Assembly: GCA_900314375.1 (NCBI GenBank)
Contig: OMVC01000143.1
Location: 1-15,782, forward strand
Source: an uncultured bacterium
GTDB lineage: Bacteria; Cyanobacteriota; Vampirovibrionia; Gastranaerophilales; Gastranaerophilaceae
Reading direction: 5' to 3'
Length of the DNA: 15,782 nucleotides
Shown here in pieces: positions 1-6,320 of this stretch (positions within the stretch are counted from its first letter, which is position 1; each line of letters opens with the position of its first letter). Made by a program: the position numbers and the translations under genes. Below the pieces are notes generated by a model that was given only the letters and a program-made list of their open reading frames with translations, was not told the DNA's origin and made no database searches.

Positions 1-189
1 AAACATTTAATAAAATTTGTAAAATATTAAATATAATTATGAAAATTCTTTAAAAAATATGTTAAGATAAAGATACTGAATGATTAAGTGTCAGTATTAC
101 CCTTAATAAAATTTTCTGACCGGTAATTGCAGTAGGTGTAAGGAAAACAAGAAAACAACAATTTATGAATTGTAAACAATGTTAACAAA

Positions 190-195
190 TATAAT
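190..195 (+). promoter_or_regulatory. Candidate -10 box of HEAT-repeat gene
   Basis: A perfect TATAAT lies 84 bases upstream of the HEAT-repeat start codon. No good -35 box is found at 16-18 bases; the best upstream match is GAATTG at 167-172. Just upstream are a small inverted repeat (CAATT at 159-163, AATTG at 168-172) and the palindrome TGTTAACA at 179-186, which could be a regulator site. Call based on the -10 match alone. Confidence 0.35.
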
Positions 196-205
196 ACAAA
201 AAAGG

Positions 206-261
206 CAATAATATTCATCTAAAATTTTTTATATAAGAGTGAATAGTGTGAATATTTATTG
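206..261 (+). promoter_or_regulatory. 5' leader inverted repeat before HEAT-repeat gene
   Basis: CAATAATATTCA at 206-217 pairs with TGAATATTTATTG at 249-261, with one bulged base, enclosing a 31-base loop. It ends 7 bases before the GGAGG ribosome binding site at 269-273. All pairs but three are A-T, so the stem would be weak. It could still influence translation initiation or mRNA stability; function is inferred from position only. Confidence 0.3.
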
Positions 262-279
262 TTGTGTCGGAGGAAAAGA

Positions 280-1137
280 ATGACAATTAGTGTAAACAGC
301 AAGAAAAAACAAGTAAAAAAATCATTTGACGAATTACTAAATGACTTAAGAACGAGCAATTCCGAAAAAGTAAGATACAATGCTGCTCGTATCTTGGGTG
401 AAATGGGTGATTCAAGTGCTGTTGAACCGTTGATAGATGTATTAAAAAATGACAAAAACGGTTCTGTTCGACTATATGCAGCAAGAGCATTAGGCGAATT
501 GGGTGATACAAAAGCAACAACTCATCTTATCGAATCATTGCGTGAAGATAGAAATGTTGATGTAAGAGTTCGTGCAGCAAGAGCTTTGGGACGTTTAGGC
601 GGAGCAATTGTTGTTGAACCTTTAGTAGAAGCATTAAATGATGAAAATCCGCAAGTTTGCATTACTGCAACTGATGCGTTAATTGAAATCGGTGATGTTG
701 CAACAGATGCATTAATCGAATCATTAGATCATGAAAAAGTTAATGTAAGATGTGATGCAACAAGAGCTTTAGGTGAAATAGGCAACAAAAAGGCTGTTGA
801 TAAGGTTATCAATATGCTTTATGATGAATGGGTAAATGTCAGAATTTATGCAGTAACATCATTAGGCAAATTGAATGATACAAAAGCAGTTCCTGCACTG
901 ATTGATGTGATGAAAAATCGTTCAGAAAATGAATTAGTCAGAGCGGGTGCAGCTGCAGCATTAGGTGTTCTTCGTGATACAAGAGCATTGATGCCTTTAA
1001 GAGAATTGATTATGGAAGCAGAAGAATTGGGCGAATTGGAAGATACAGCTTTAAAATCTTTCAAAAAGATTATGGCTGCAAATTGGCAATCAATTCCTGG
1101 TGCAGCTCCTGCTAAAAAACCGGTTGGTGCTTTTTAA
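280..1137 (+). CDS. HEAT-repeat (PBS-lyase-like) protein
   Basis: This 285-residue soluble protein is built almost entirely of tandem HEAT-like repeats of about 31 residues. The recurring pattern is a helix ending in a conserved 'VR..AA.ALGxxGD' turn followed by 'A..pLi..L' (for example VRYNAARILGEMGD, VRLYAARALGELGD, VRVRAARALGRLGG, VRCDATRALGEIGN). About seven repeats fill residues 15-245. The C-terminal 40 residues are non-repetitive and end in a Pro/Ala/Lys-rich tail. Such repeats make curved scaffolds for protein-protein binding. In Cyanobacteria related proteins include phycobilin lyases, but nothing here points to pigments, so the partner is unknown. The ATG at 280 is chosen over the upstream TTG at 259 because GGAGG (269-273) sits six bases before it. 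It is monocistronic, with a strong terminator following. No signal peptide or membrane segment is present. Confidence 0.9.
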   Translation: MTISVNSKKKQVKKSFDELLNDLRTSNSEKVRYNAARILGEMGDSSAVEPLIDVLKNDKNGSVRLYAARALGELGDTKATTHLIESLREDRNVDVRVRAARALGRLGGAIVVEPLVEALNDENPQVCITATDALIEIGDVATDALIESLDHEKVNVRCDATRALGEIGNKKAVDKVINMLYDEWVNVRIYAVTSLGKLNDTKAVPALIDVMKNRSENELVRAGAAAALGVLRDTRALMPLRELIMEAEELGELEDTALKSFKKIMAANWQSIPGAAPAKKPVGAF

Positions 1138-1154
1138 TAACTAAAAGAATATCT

Positions 1155-1188
1155 AAAAAGGCGCTTCACATAAGAAGCGCCTTTTTTT
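1155..1188 (+). terminator. Intrinsic terminator of HEAT-repeat gene
   Basis: GGCGCTTC (1160-1167) pairs perfectly with GAAGCGCC (1174-1181) around a six-base loop. The A-run before and seven T after extend the stem and give the U-tract. Confidence 0.93.
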
Positions 1189-1269
1189 GTTTATTATTAT
1201 TAGCCGACTTGTGCGATAAATAAAAACTTTCTTTGGTTTATTTTGTATCCGATAAGAAAGGAGTACAAA

Positions 1270-2568
1270 ATGAAATTTAATCCGTTAAAAGAAAAAGGAA
1301 TCCCTTTAGAAAAACAAGTTCGCACATGGCATGATATTGCGAGCAGGAAATATAATAAAAATGATGTTGATTGCTATTCAAGAACCCGTCAAATTTTGAT
1401 GAACGGGATAGAAGTTGAAGCGTGGAATTTCAAACATAATTTTGCAAGAAATACCAGCCACCAAGATACATCGGAATTTCTAGCTCAAACGAAGCGTATA
1501 GAAGATGCGCAGCAAACTACAATAAATTGGCTTGCTCCTTGCGATCAATCCGTTTTGGAAACGACTTTAGGGTATGAGCAGGTTGCTGTGGATTTAACCG
1601 CTTGGATGGCGCAGAATGAACCTGATAAATATGTTAAAGAAACTTTTGATTTCGGATTATTGGAAGATTTTGACCATTTATACCGCTATGCGCAGTGGGC
1701 ATATATGATCCATGGAATAAGCCCTGATAATATTTTACAAGGGAATACGGATGTAATGCTCGGCCGTCCGACACAAAACCATCATAACTGTAACATTATT
1801 CGTTTGAGAAAACCTTATGACAAATCAAAAGCTACCCCTCAAACAAAAGTTAATATTTTAACACTTGTTGCGGGAGAACAGCAAACTCACAATTATTACG
1901 GGGAACATGGCTTTGCCTATGGTAGTGAATTATTAAGAGAAACTTATGCTGAAATTAAAGATGTCGAAGAAGAACATGTAACTATGTATGAATCTTTGAT
2001 TGACCCGACCGAATCTTTCTATGAAAAGCTTTTGTTACACGAATTTACAGAAGTATGTACATATCATAATTGTTATGAAGATGAAGAAAATGAAAAACTA
2101 AAGGCTATTTGGGAAGAATTTTTAGCTATAGAAATTGACCATCTTCATACTGCGGCGGAATTGTTTAAAAAATACGAAAAACGTGACCCGCAAGAAGTTA
2201 TAGGCGAAGAAGTTGTTCATCCTTGTCATTTTGAATCCCAAAAGGAATATGTAGGAAAAATCCTGAATGAGCAAATAGATAAGCGCTTGGGAACGGATAA
2301 AGATTACTTATATGTAAAAGATTTGCCTGATGATTGGGCAAGTTATGAAATCCAAAAAACTGTAGGAGAAGACGGTTCGCCAAGTGAAGTTACAATAAGG
2401 GTTATTGCCGAACAAAAAGAACGTGATATTATTTTGGCTTCTGATGAATTAAAAAATAACGTATCAAAACTTATGAAAAAAGCAACACAAAAAGACGGAA
2501 TGACAGAGGATACTGTCACACCTGAAGAATATCAGGAAATGAGTAAACATGAATTTTTGATGTCATAA
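1270..2568 (+). CDS. Large ferritin-like (diiron four-helix) protein
   Basis: This 432-residue soluble protein is of no family I can name, but carries a pattern typical of ferritin-like diiron carboxylate bundles. Candidate ligands are E203 (in AGEQQTH), the ExxH pair E233/H236 (VEEEH), E258 or E261 (HEFTEV), and a second ExxH pair E288/H291 (EIDH). The roughly 30-residue spacing within each half fits helices A-B and C-D. An earlier helix pair (around ETTLGYEQ and LEDFDH) may be a degenerate further copy. The C-terminal third, after residue 300, is charged and without motifs. A role in iron binding, peroxide handling or substrate oxidation is possible but not shown. The ATG at 1270 is preferred over the TTG at 1243 because AAAGGAG (1257-1263) lies six bases upstream. 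The gene is flanked by terminators on both sides, so it is its own unit. Confidence 0.85.
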   Translation: MKFNPLKEKGIPLEKQVRTWHDIASRKYNKNDVDCYSRTRQILMNGIEVEAWNFKHNFARNTSHQDTSEFLAQTKRIEDAQQTTINWLAPCDQSVLETTLGYEQVAVDLTAWMAQNEPDKYVKETFDFGLLEDFDHLYRYAQWAYMIHGISPDNILQGNTDVMLGRPTQNHHNCNIIRLRKPYDKSKATPQTKVNILTLVAGEQQTHNYYGEHGFAYGSELLRETYAEIKDVEEEHVTMYESLIDPTESFYEKLLLHEFTEVCTYHNCYEDEENEKLKAIWEEFLAIEIDHLHTAAELFKKYEKRDPQEVIGEEVVHPCHFESQKEYVGKILNEQIDKRLGTDKDYLYVKDLPDDWASYEIQKTVGEDGSPSEVTIRVIAEQKERDIILASDELKNNVSKLMKKATQKDGMTEDTVTPEEYQEMSKHEFLMS

Positions 2569-2580
2569 ATTTGCAAATAA

Positions 2581-2610
2581 GGCTGCAGAAATATTTCTGC
2601 AGTCTTTTTT
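2581..2610 (+). terminator. Intrinsic terminator of ferritin-like gene
   Basis: CTGCAGAAA (2583-2591) pairs with TTTCTGCAG (2594-2602), followed by a run of T from 2605. The perfect nine-base stem and T-tract sit 12 bases after the stop codon. Confidence 0.9.
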
Positions 2611-2627
2611 AATTTATGTAAATGAGT

Positions 2628-2656
2628 TTCTCAAAACGTTATGTTTGTTTTATCAT
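2628..2656 (+). promoter_or_regulatory. Candidate promoter of glucokinase gene
   Basis: TTCTCA (2628-2633) and TATCAT (2651-2656) are separated by exactly 17 bases. The -10 matches five of six consensus positions, the -35 four of six. Transcription would start near 2663, giving a leader of about 25 bases. Confidence 0.4.
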
Positions 2657-2687
2657 ATATATAGAGAGATTATTGGGAGAGAATTTT

Positions 2688-3641
2688 ATGGGAAAAAGAA
2701 TAGGAATTGATGTAGGCGGAACAAATGTAAAGATTGCGCTTGTTGACGGCAAAGGAAAAATTACATATTCTCACAGTGTCCCGACGTATGCAAAAATGGG
2801 TTATGAATATACTGTAAATAATATTAAGCAATCAATCCGCGATTTGATGAAGGAAACAAATACTGACGAAAAAAGTATTGAAGGTATCGGGTTTGATTTT
2901 CCTGGGCAAGTTGATTATAAAAAAGGTATAGTAAAACTTGCTCCTAATATTCCGGGTTGGGTAAATGTTCCTATTGCAAGTATGATAGAGGATGAATTTC
3001 ACATTTCTACAAGAATTGATAACGATGTAAGATGTGCAGCGTTAGGGGAATTGAATTTCGGCGCGGGAAAAGGTTGTGAAAACTTTGTTTGTATTACTGT
3101 CGGAACGGGTATCGGTTCAGGTATAGTATTGAACGGGAAATTGGTTCGCGGGGCTTCAAATGCTGCAGGTGAAATCGGACACATTAAACTCGTTGCAAAA
3201 GATGGAGCAATTTGCGGTTGCGGAGATACAGGGTGTTTGGAAGCATATGCGTCTGGGCCTTCAATTGTAGCGATGGCACAAGATTATATTCGCGGCGGAA
3301 AATCAACAAAATTCAGAGAACTTGCAGGGGTTGACGGAGAAATTACTCCGTATTTGGTAGCAAAGGCAGCCGAAGAAGGTGATCCTGTAGCCAAAAGAAT
3401 TTTTGAAATAATGGGTGAATATATCGGGCTTGGGTTAACAAGTGTAGTAAACCTTTTAAACCCTGAAAAAATAATTGTTGGCGGAGGCGTTGCAGAATGT
3501 GGCGAATTGTTATTAGCACCGATTCGCAAGACAATAAAAGAGCGAGCAATGGTAATTGCAGGGCAGGCTGTAGAGATTGTTCCGGCGGAACTTGGTAACA
3601 GCGCAGGGGTAATCGGCGCAAGTATGCTTATTGACGGCTAG
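2688..3641 (+). CDS. glk: ROK-family glucokinase
   Basis: This 317-residue cytoplasmic sugar kinase is expected to phosphorylate glucose with ATP to glucose 6-phosphate at the entry of glycolysis. Family marks are complete. The N-terminal phosphate-binding loop is IGIDVGGTN (residues 5-13). The probable catalytic aspartate is D113 in RIDNDVRCAALGE. The second phosphate loop is TVGTGIGSG (about 137-145). The ROK zinc site is H165 (GEIGH) with C176, C178 and C183 in CGCGDTGC, followed by the usual LEAYASG. A late adenosine loop, IIVGGGV, is also present. Length is normal for ROK glucokinases; glucose is the likeliest substrate, but N-acetylmannosamine or another hexose cannot be excluded. The ATG at 2688 has GGGAGAG (2675-2681) six bases upstream; an upstream in-frame ATG at 2622 would add an unconserved tail. 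No pathway neighbours share its transcript. Confidence 0.92.
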   Translation: MGKRIGIDVGGTNVKIALVDGKGKITYSHSVPTYAKMGYEYTVNNIKQSIRDLMKETNTDEKSIEGIGFDFPGQVDYKKGIVKLAPNIPGWVNVPIASMIEDEFHISTRIDNDVRCAALGELNFGAGKGCENFVCITVGTGIGSGIVLNGKLVRGASNAAGEIGHIKLVAKDGAICGCGDTGCLEAYASGPSIVAMAQDYIRGGKSTKFRELAGVDGEITPYLVAKAAEEGDPVAKRIFEIMGEYIGLGLTSVVNLLNPEKIIVGGGVAECGELLLAPIRKTIKERAMVIAGQAVEIVPAELGNSAGVIGASMLIDG

Positions 3642-3665
3642 TTAATAATAAAAATTTAAAAGTAG

Positions 3666-3699
3666 AAGTAGGGAATTACAGTATTGTAATCCCCTACTT
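3666..3699 (+). terminator. Hairpin after glucokinase, probable terminator
   Basis: A 15-base stem (3666-3680 with 3685-3699) with one A-C mismatch and a four-base loop GTAT lies 25 bases after the glk stop. Only three T follow, so it is a weak intrinsic terminator or an mRNA 3'-end stabiliser. Confidence 0.55.
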
Positions 3700-3707
3700 T
3701 ATGGTTT

Positions 3708-3752
3708 CCCTTCTCCCTTTGTGAGAAGATGTCACGAAGTGACAGATGAGGG
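3708..3752 (+). repeat. Left two-hairpin palindromic repeat of DUF559 cassette
   Basis: Two adjacent hairpins: CTTCTC/GAGAAG (3710-3728) and TGTCAC-GAA-GTGACA (3730-3744), ending in GATGAGGG. Read on the minus strand, the unit begins CCCTCATCTGTCA and ends GGGAGAAGGG. This matches the right-hand repeat at 4117-4159, so the two copies face each other across the DUF559 ORF. Confidence 0.85.
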
Positions 3753-3774
3753 TAAATTATGTTAAAATTTAAAA

Positions 3775-4113
3775 ATGAATAAAGTATCATTTGCAAGACA
3801 ATTAAGAAAAAAATCAACTATAGAAGAACGAAGATTATGGAACTTGTTAAAAAACAAACAATTTCATAATCTGAAGTTTAGACGTCAGCATCCGATAGGT
3901 AAATATGTAGCAGATTTTGTATGCGAAGAATTAATGTTAATAATAGAGTTGGATGGCGGTCAGCATAATACGGATGAAATTATTGAAAAAGATAATGCCC
4001 GAAGTGAGTATTTGCGGTTGCAGGGTTATAAAGTAATCAGATTTTGGAACAATGATGTTTATAAAAATATTGAAGGTATAATATCAGAGATTGAAAAATA
4101 TATTACTAATTAA
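3775..4113 (+). CDS. DUF559 endonuclease-like protein
   Basis: This 112-residue protein matches the DUF559 family, small single-domain proteins related to the very-short-patch-repair (Vsr) and PD-(D/E)xK nuclease group. Visible marks are the N-terminal ARQLRKKSTIEERRLWNLL helix, the FRRQHPIGKYVADFVC segment (D47), the core IIELDGGQH (E58, D60, Q63, H64) and the C-terminal VIRFWNNDV with N92/N93. D47, E58 and D60 are plausible metal-binding residues. Length is typical and the protein looks intact. A DNA-nicking or cleaving role is family-based inference; the biological role of these proteins is not well established. No good ribosome binding site precedes the ATG; the nearest purine run is GAGGG inside the left repeat, about 22 bases upstream, so translation may be weak. 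The bracketing repeats suggest it moves as a unit. Confidence 0.88.
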   Translation: MNKVSFARQLRKKSTIEERRLWNLLKNKQFHNLKFRRQHPIGKYVADFVCEELMLIIELDGGQHNTDEIIEKDNARSEYLRLQGYKVIRFWNNDVYKNIEGIISEIEKYITN

Positions 4114-4116
4114 TTG

Positions 4117-4159
4117 CCCTCACCTGTCCTTTGGACATCCTCTCCCACAGGGAGAGAGG
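4117..4159 (+). repeat. Right two-hairpin palindromic repeat of DUF559 cassette
   Basis: TGTCC-TTT-GGACA (4125-4137) and CTCTCCC-ACA-GGGAGAG (4140-4156) are perfect hairpins. The unit begins CCCTCACCTGTCC three bases after the DUF559 stop codon. It is the inverted counterpart of 3708-3752, with compensatory differences that keep both hairpins. Confidence 0.87.
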
Positions 4160-4202
4160 AATTAAAAGGCTAAAGCTTGCCACTTGTTCTTGTTCCATCA
4201 CC

Positions 4203-4267
4203 AATGTTTCTGCTTTGTTCAAATTGAAACATTTCCTCTCTCATTCAAAAATGTTGTGCGAGAGGGG
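4203..4267. repeat. Intergenic inverted repeats, possible repeat remnant
   Basis: AATGTTTC (4203-4210) and GAAACATT (4226-4233) form a perfect eight-base inverted repeat. Directly after it CCTCTC (4235-4240) pairs with GAGAGG (4260-4265), with CATT/AATG nested inside. The CTCTC/GAGAG composition is like the DUF559-flanking repeats, so this may be a decayed neighbour element. Confidence 0.45.
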
Positions 4268-4288
4268 GATTTTTAAAATGAAAAATTA

Positions 4289-4323
4289 AATGGCGTGGGT
4301 TTATGAAATAAACCCACGCCATT
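4289..4323 (-). terminator. Strong terminator of tpiA (bidirectional form)
   Basis: A perfect 16-base stem (4289-4304 with 4308-4323), GC-rich in its middle, has a three-base loop. On the minus strand it is followed by TTTAATTTTT, 23 bases beyond the tpiA stop. The other side has TTTTGTTT, so it could also stop plus-strand transcripts from the DUF559 cassette. Confidence 0.9.
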
Positions 4324-4345
4324 TTGTTTAAATTGTATTGTTATT

Positions 4346-5140
4346 TTATACAGCTACTTTCATTGTTTTTTCAATGATTTCGTTAAAGCTGTCTGCTTTC
4401 AATGAAGCGCCGCCAATTAAAGCTCCGTCAATATCAGATTTTGACATTTGTTCTTCAATTGTAGAAGGTTTAACAGAACCGCCGTATAGAATTCTGATTG
4501 AGTCAGCAGCAGAAGAACCTGCAACTTCTGATACAACGCTTCTAATCATTTTGATTACTCTGTTTGCTTCATTAGCATCACAAGATTTTCCTGTTCCGAT
4601 TGCCCAGATTGGTTCATAAGCGATAACTGATTTTGCAACGTCTTCTGAAGAAATTCCTGATAATGCAGCTCTGATTTGAGAAGCTATCCAAGAATCTGTT
4701 ATTCCGGATTCTCTTTGTTCTAAAGATTCACCGCAGCAAATGATAGGAATTAAGCCGCTAGCAAGTATAGCTTTTGCTTTTTTATTAATCATTTCATCTG
4801 TTTCTGAGAAATATTGTCTTCTTTCTGAGTGTCCGATGATTACATAAGAGCATCCCGCATCTTTTAACATTTCAACAGAAATTTCTCCTGTATATGCGCC
4901 TGAAGATTCCCAGTGGCAATTTTGTCCCGCAACTGATAATTTCCATCCTTCACAACCGCAGTCACAAGATATAGCGTGAACTTGGTTTAATGATGTAAAT
5001 ACAGGAGCGATAACTACTGTTGGTAATTGTGTTGCTTTGTAGTTTGAAACAAATGATGAAATACCGTCAAATAAAGCTTTTGCTTCACTTTGGCAAAGAT
5101 TCATTTTCCAGTTTCCTGCAATAATTGGTTTTCTTGACAT
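4346..5140 (-). CDS. tpiA: Triose-phosphate isomerase
   Basis: This 264-residue cytoplasmic TIM-barrel enzyme interconverts dihydroxyacetone phosphate and glyceraldehyde 3-phosphate in glycolysis and gluconeogenesis. All key residues are present: K12 in GNWKMN, H104 in IIGHSERR, the catalytic E176 in the signature AYEPIWAIGTGK, the phosphate-gripping loop that follows, YGGSV (219-223), and the GALIGGASL end loop. The protein is a few residues longer than usual, partly from a cysteine-rich insertion ISCDCGCEG (about 57-65) before the conserved AGQNCHWESSGAYTGE. The start ATG (5138-5140) has AAGGAG (5154-5149) eight bases upstream. It is not next to gap or pgk as in many bacteria. It follows a prepilin-like gene, from which it is separated by a terminator almost touching its ribosome binding site. 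Confidence 0.97.
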   Translation of the reverse strand: MSRKPIIAGNWKMNLCQSEAKALFDGISSFVSNYKATQLPTVVIAPVFTSLNQVHAISCDCGCEGWKLSVAGQNCHWESSGAYTGEISVEMLKDAGCSYVIIGHSERRQYFSETDEMINKKAKAILASGLIPIICCGESLEQRESGITDSWIASQIRAALSGISSEDVAKSVIAYEPIWAIGTGKSCDANEANRVIKMIRSVVSEVAGSSAADSIRILYGGSVKPSTIEEQMSKSDIDGALIGGASLKADSFNEIIEKTMKVAV

Positions 5141-5156
5141 AATAAATCTCCTTATT

Positions 5157-5183
5157 AAAAAATACCGTTTTTACAACGGTATT
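5157..5183 (-). terminator. Terminator of prepilin-like gene, abutting tpiA RBS
   Basis: On the minus strand AATACCGTT (5183-5175) pairs with AACGGTATT (5169-5161) around a five-base loop, followed by a T-run to 5157. Only two bases separate the T-run from the tpiA AAGGAG (5154-5149). Confidence 0.85.
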
Positions 5184-5209
5184 TTATATTAAACAAAATC
5201 TTTAAGCAA
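5181..5209 (-). promoter_or_regulatory. Candidate tpiA promoter overlapping the terminator
   Basis: On the minus strand, TTGCTT (5209-5204) and TAAAAT (5186-5181) are separated by 17 bases. The start point would fall near 5174, inside or just after the first arm of the terminator hairpin. A transcript from here would lack a complete stem and would escape termination. Match to consensus is moderate. Confidence 0.45.
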
Positions 5210-5231
5210 GTTATCTTTATGTATAAAAGTA

Positions 5232-5933
5232 TTAATCTATTCTCCATCCGTTATCAATAACTCTTTTCAAGCAGCCTGTTGTTGCAGTTGTTATATTGTT
5301 CCCTGTCCCGCAATTATTATTAGCATTGGCTTGGATGATATCTTCAACACTTCCTGTATCTGTTATTTGCATTACAAATAAATCAACACCTATAATATTT
5401 GGTTTTTGGCTGCCGTTTACATCTACAAATATTCTTTGATGTTGGGTGGCATTATGATATTGCATGCATATACCTGCACCGCTTTGTGTTTGTATACAAC
5501 TGTCCCACGCCGGAATAGTTCCGATTCCTGTTCCTGTGGAGTTTTTGTATTGATTGGCAAACAATGTCTCGCGACTGGTTATACTATTGTTTTTTATAAA
5601 ATTTTTCAAAAAATATAGTGCGCCTTCATTGTCGTTACTGGTACTACTTCCGGCTTTTGTAAAATAGAAACCCTGCTGTACATTGGCAGCTTCGATATCA
5701 ACATTATTTGCAGTATTTTCTTCGTCAGCTTTTTCTTCAGCAATAATTGTTTGTGCAGCATTTGTTATTTCTCCGACGACTTTTCTTAATTGAGCCGCAC
5801 AGATTTTGTGCATATATGAACCCATAAGAGTCGGGATTGTCAATGCTGCAATAACACCAATAATAACTAAAGTTATCAAAATTTCTGCTAAAGTAAAAGC
5901 TCTTTTTTTACTTTCGCCACGATTAAAAAACAT
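5232..5933 (-). CDS. Type IV prepilin-like / pseudopilin protein
   Basis: This 233-residue protein has a class III (prepilin) signal. A short basic leader ending KKRA is followed by FTLAEILITLVIIGVIAAL. Cleavage is expected between A12 and F13, leaving an N-methylated phenylalanine and glutamate at mature position 5 (E17). Alanine instead of glycine at -1 is less common but tolerated by prepilin peptidases. The hydrophobic helix spans about residues 13-35 and anchors the protein in the inner membrane before assembly. The globular part contains CIQTQSGAGIC and a C-terminal pair (CGTGN...GCLKRV) that could form disulfides. It could be a minor pilin of a type IV pilus or a pseudopilin of a type II-like secretion system; no other pilus gene is nearby. 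GGAGG (5945-5941) lies seven bases before the ATG. A terminator follows. Confidence 0.88.
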   Translation of the reverse strand: MFFNRGESKKRAFTLAEILITLVIIGVIAALTIPTLMGSYMHKICAAQLRKVVGEITNAAQTIIAEEKADEENTANNVDIEAANVQQGFYFTKAGSSTSNDNEGALYFLKNFIKNNSITSRETLFANQYKNSTGTGIGTIPAWDSCIQTQSGAGICMQYHNATQHQRIFVDVNGSQKPNIIGVDLFVMQITDTGSVEDIIQANANNNCGTGNNITTATTGCLKRVIDNGWRID

Positions 5934-5956
5934 AATTTATCCTCCAATATATAAAA

Positions 5957-5985
5957 ATTGTACAATATTTTTCAACCTTGCGCAA
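5957..5985 (-). promoter_or_regulatory. Promoter of prepilin-like gene
   Basis: On the minus strand, TTGCGC (5985-5980) and TACAAT (5962-5957) are separated by exactly 17 bases. The -10 matches five of six positions, the -35 four of six. Transcription would start about 15-20 bases before the start codon, just before the GGAGG. Confidence 0.6.
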
Positions 5986-6003
5986 TATATTTAAAAAATA
6001 AAA

Positions 6004-6121
6004 TAATTACCGGCACTAATTCATCAAGTTGATATCGGTTATCATATCAGAATTTGGAAGATTAAACTCAAATTATATTTCTATTATAACCGTTTATCAT
6101 GAATGAAAGTGCCGGAAATTA
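6004..6121. repeat. 118-bp imperfect palindrome (MITE-like or structured RNA)
   Basis: The outer arms 6004-6017 and 6108-6121 match over 14 bases with one mismatch and include CCGGCACT/AGTGCCGG. Inner arms also correspond: CGGTTAT at 6036-6042 with ATAACCG at 6086-6092, with similar flanking sequence. The whole forms a long interrupted stem with an AT-rich centre. It lies just upstream of the prepilin promoter. It has no coding potential. A miniature inverted-repeat element, a small RNA or a regulator site are all possible. Confidence 0.6.
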
Positions 6122-6265
6122 GAAAAATAGAATAAAATATGTCTTTTTCATACTAAAATACACTTTTTTAAACCATCTTTTTCATTTTGGAAATTCATTC
6201 TTTCCTGATACACATTTACAATAGCGAAATATTTTTTATATTTCTATTACCCAACAGGCTAAAAT
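6122..6265. other. AT-rich intergenic stretch without recognisable gene
   Basis: Together with the palindrome to its left, this fills the gene-free gap between the prepilin gene and the terminator at 6266. The only structure seen is a weak hairpin, GAAATAT (6226-6232) with ATATTTC (6238-6244). No ORF with a ribosome binding site is found. Confidence 0.5.
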
Positions 6266-6301
6266 AAAAAAAACGGAAACTATAAAGTTTCCGTTTTTTT
6301 T
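6266..6301 (-). terminator. Bidirectional terminator after the frameshifted small gene
   Basis: ACGGAAACT and AGTTTCCGT pair around the loop ATAA (6282-6285). An A-run on one side and a T-run on the other make it functional in both directions. It lies about 20 bases beyond the minus-strand stop at 6321. Confidence 0.9.
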
Positions 6302-6320
6302 ATTTGTATAATTTGTTTAA

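Larger units (their letters stand above)
3708..4159 (+). mobile_element. Possible mobile cassette: DUF559 nuclease between inverted palindromic repeats
   Basis: The 452-base segment consists of a two-hairpin repeat, a single nuclease-like ORF and the same repeat inverted. Repeat and ORF are tightly packed: the ORF stops at 4113 and the right repeat begins at 4117. This resembles a minimal mobile or hitch-hiking unit. No transposase and no clear target-site duplication are seen, so mobility is inferred only from the architecture. Confidence 0.45.

Noticed and set aside
259..279. TTG at 259 as start of the HEAT-repeat protein
   Set aside because: The region contains the GGAGG ribosome binding site for the ATG at 280, so it is leader, not coding.
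3708..4159. Two repeats around the DUF559 gene as a CRISPR-like array
   Set aside because: Only two copies, in opposite orientation, with a gene between them; no spacer pattern.
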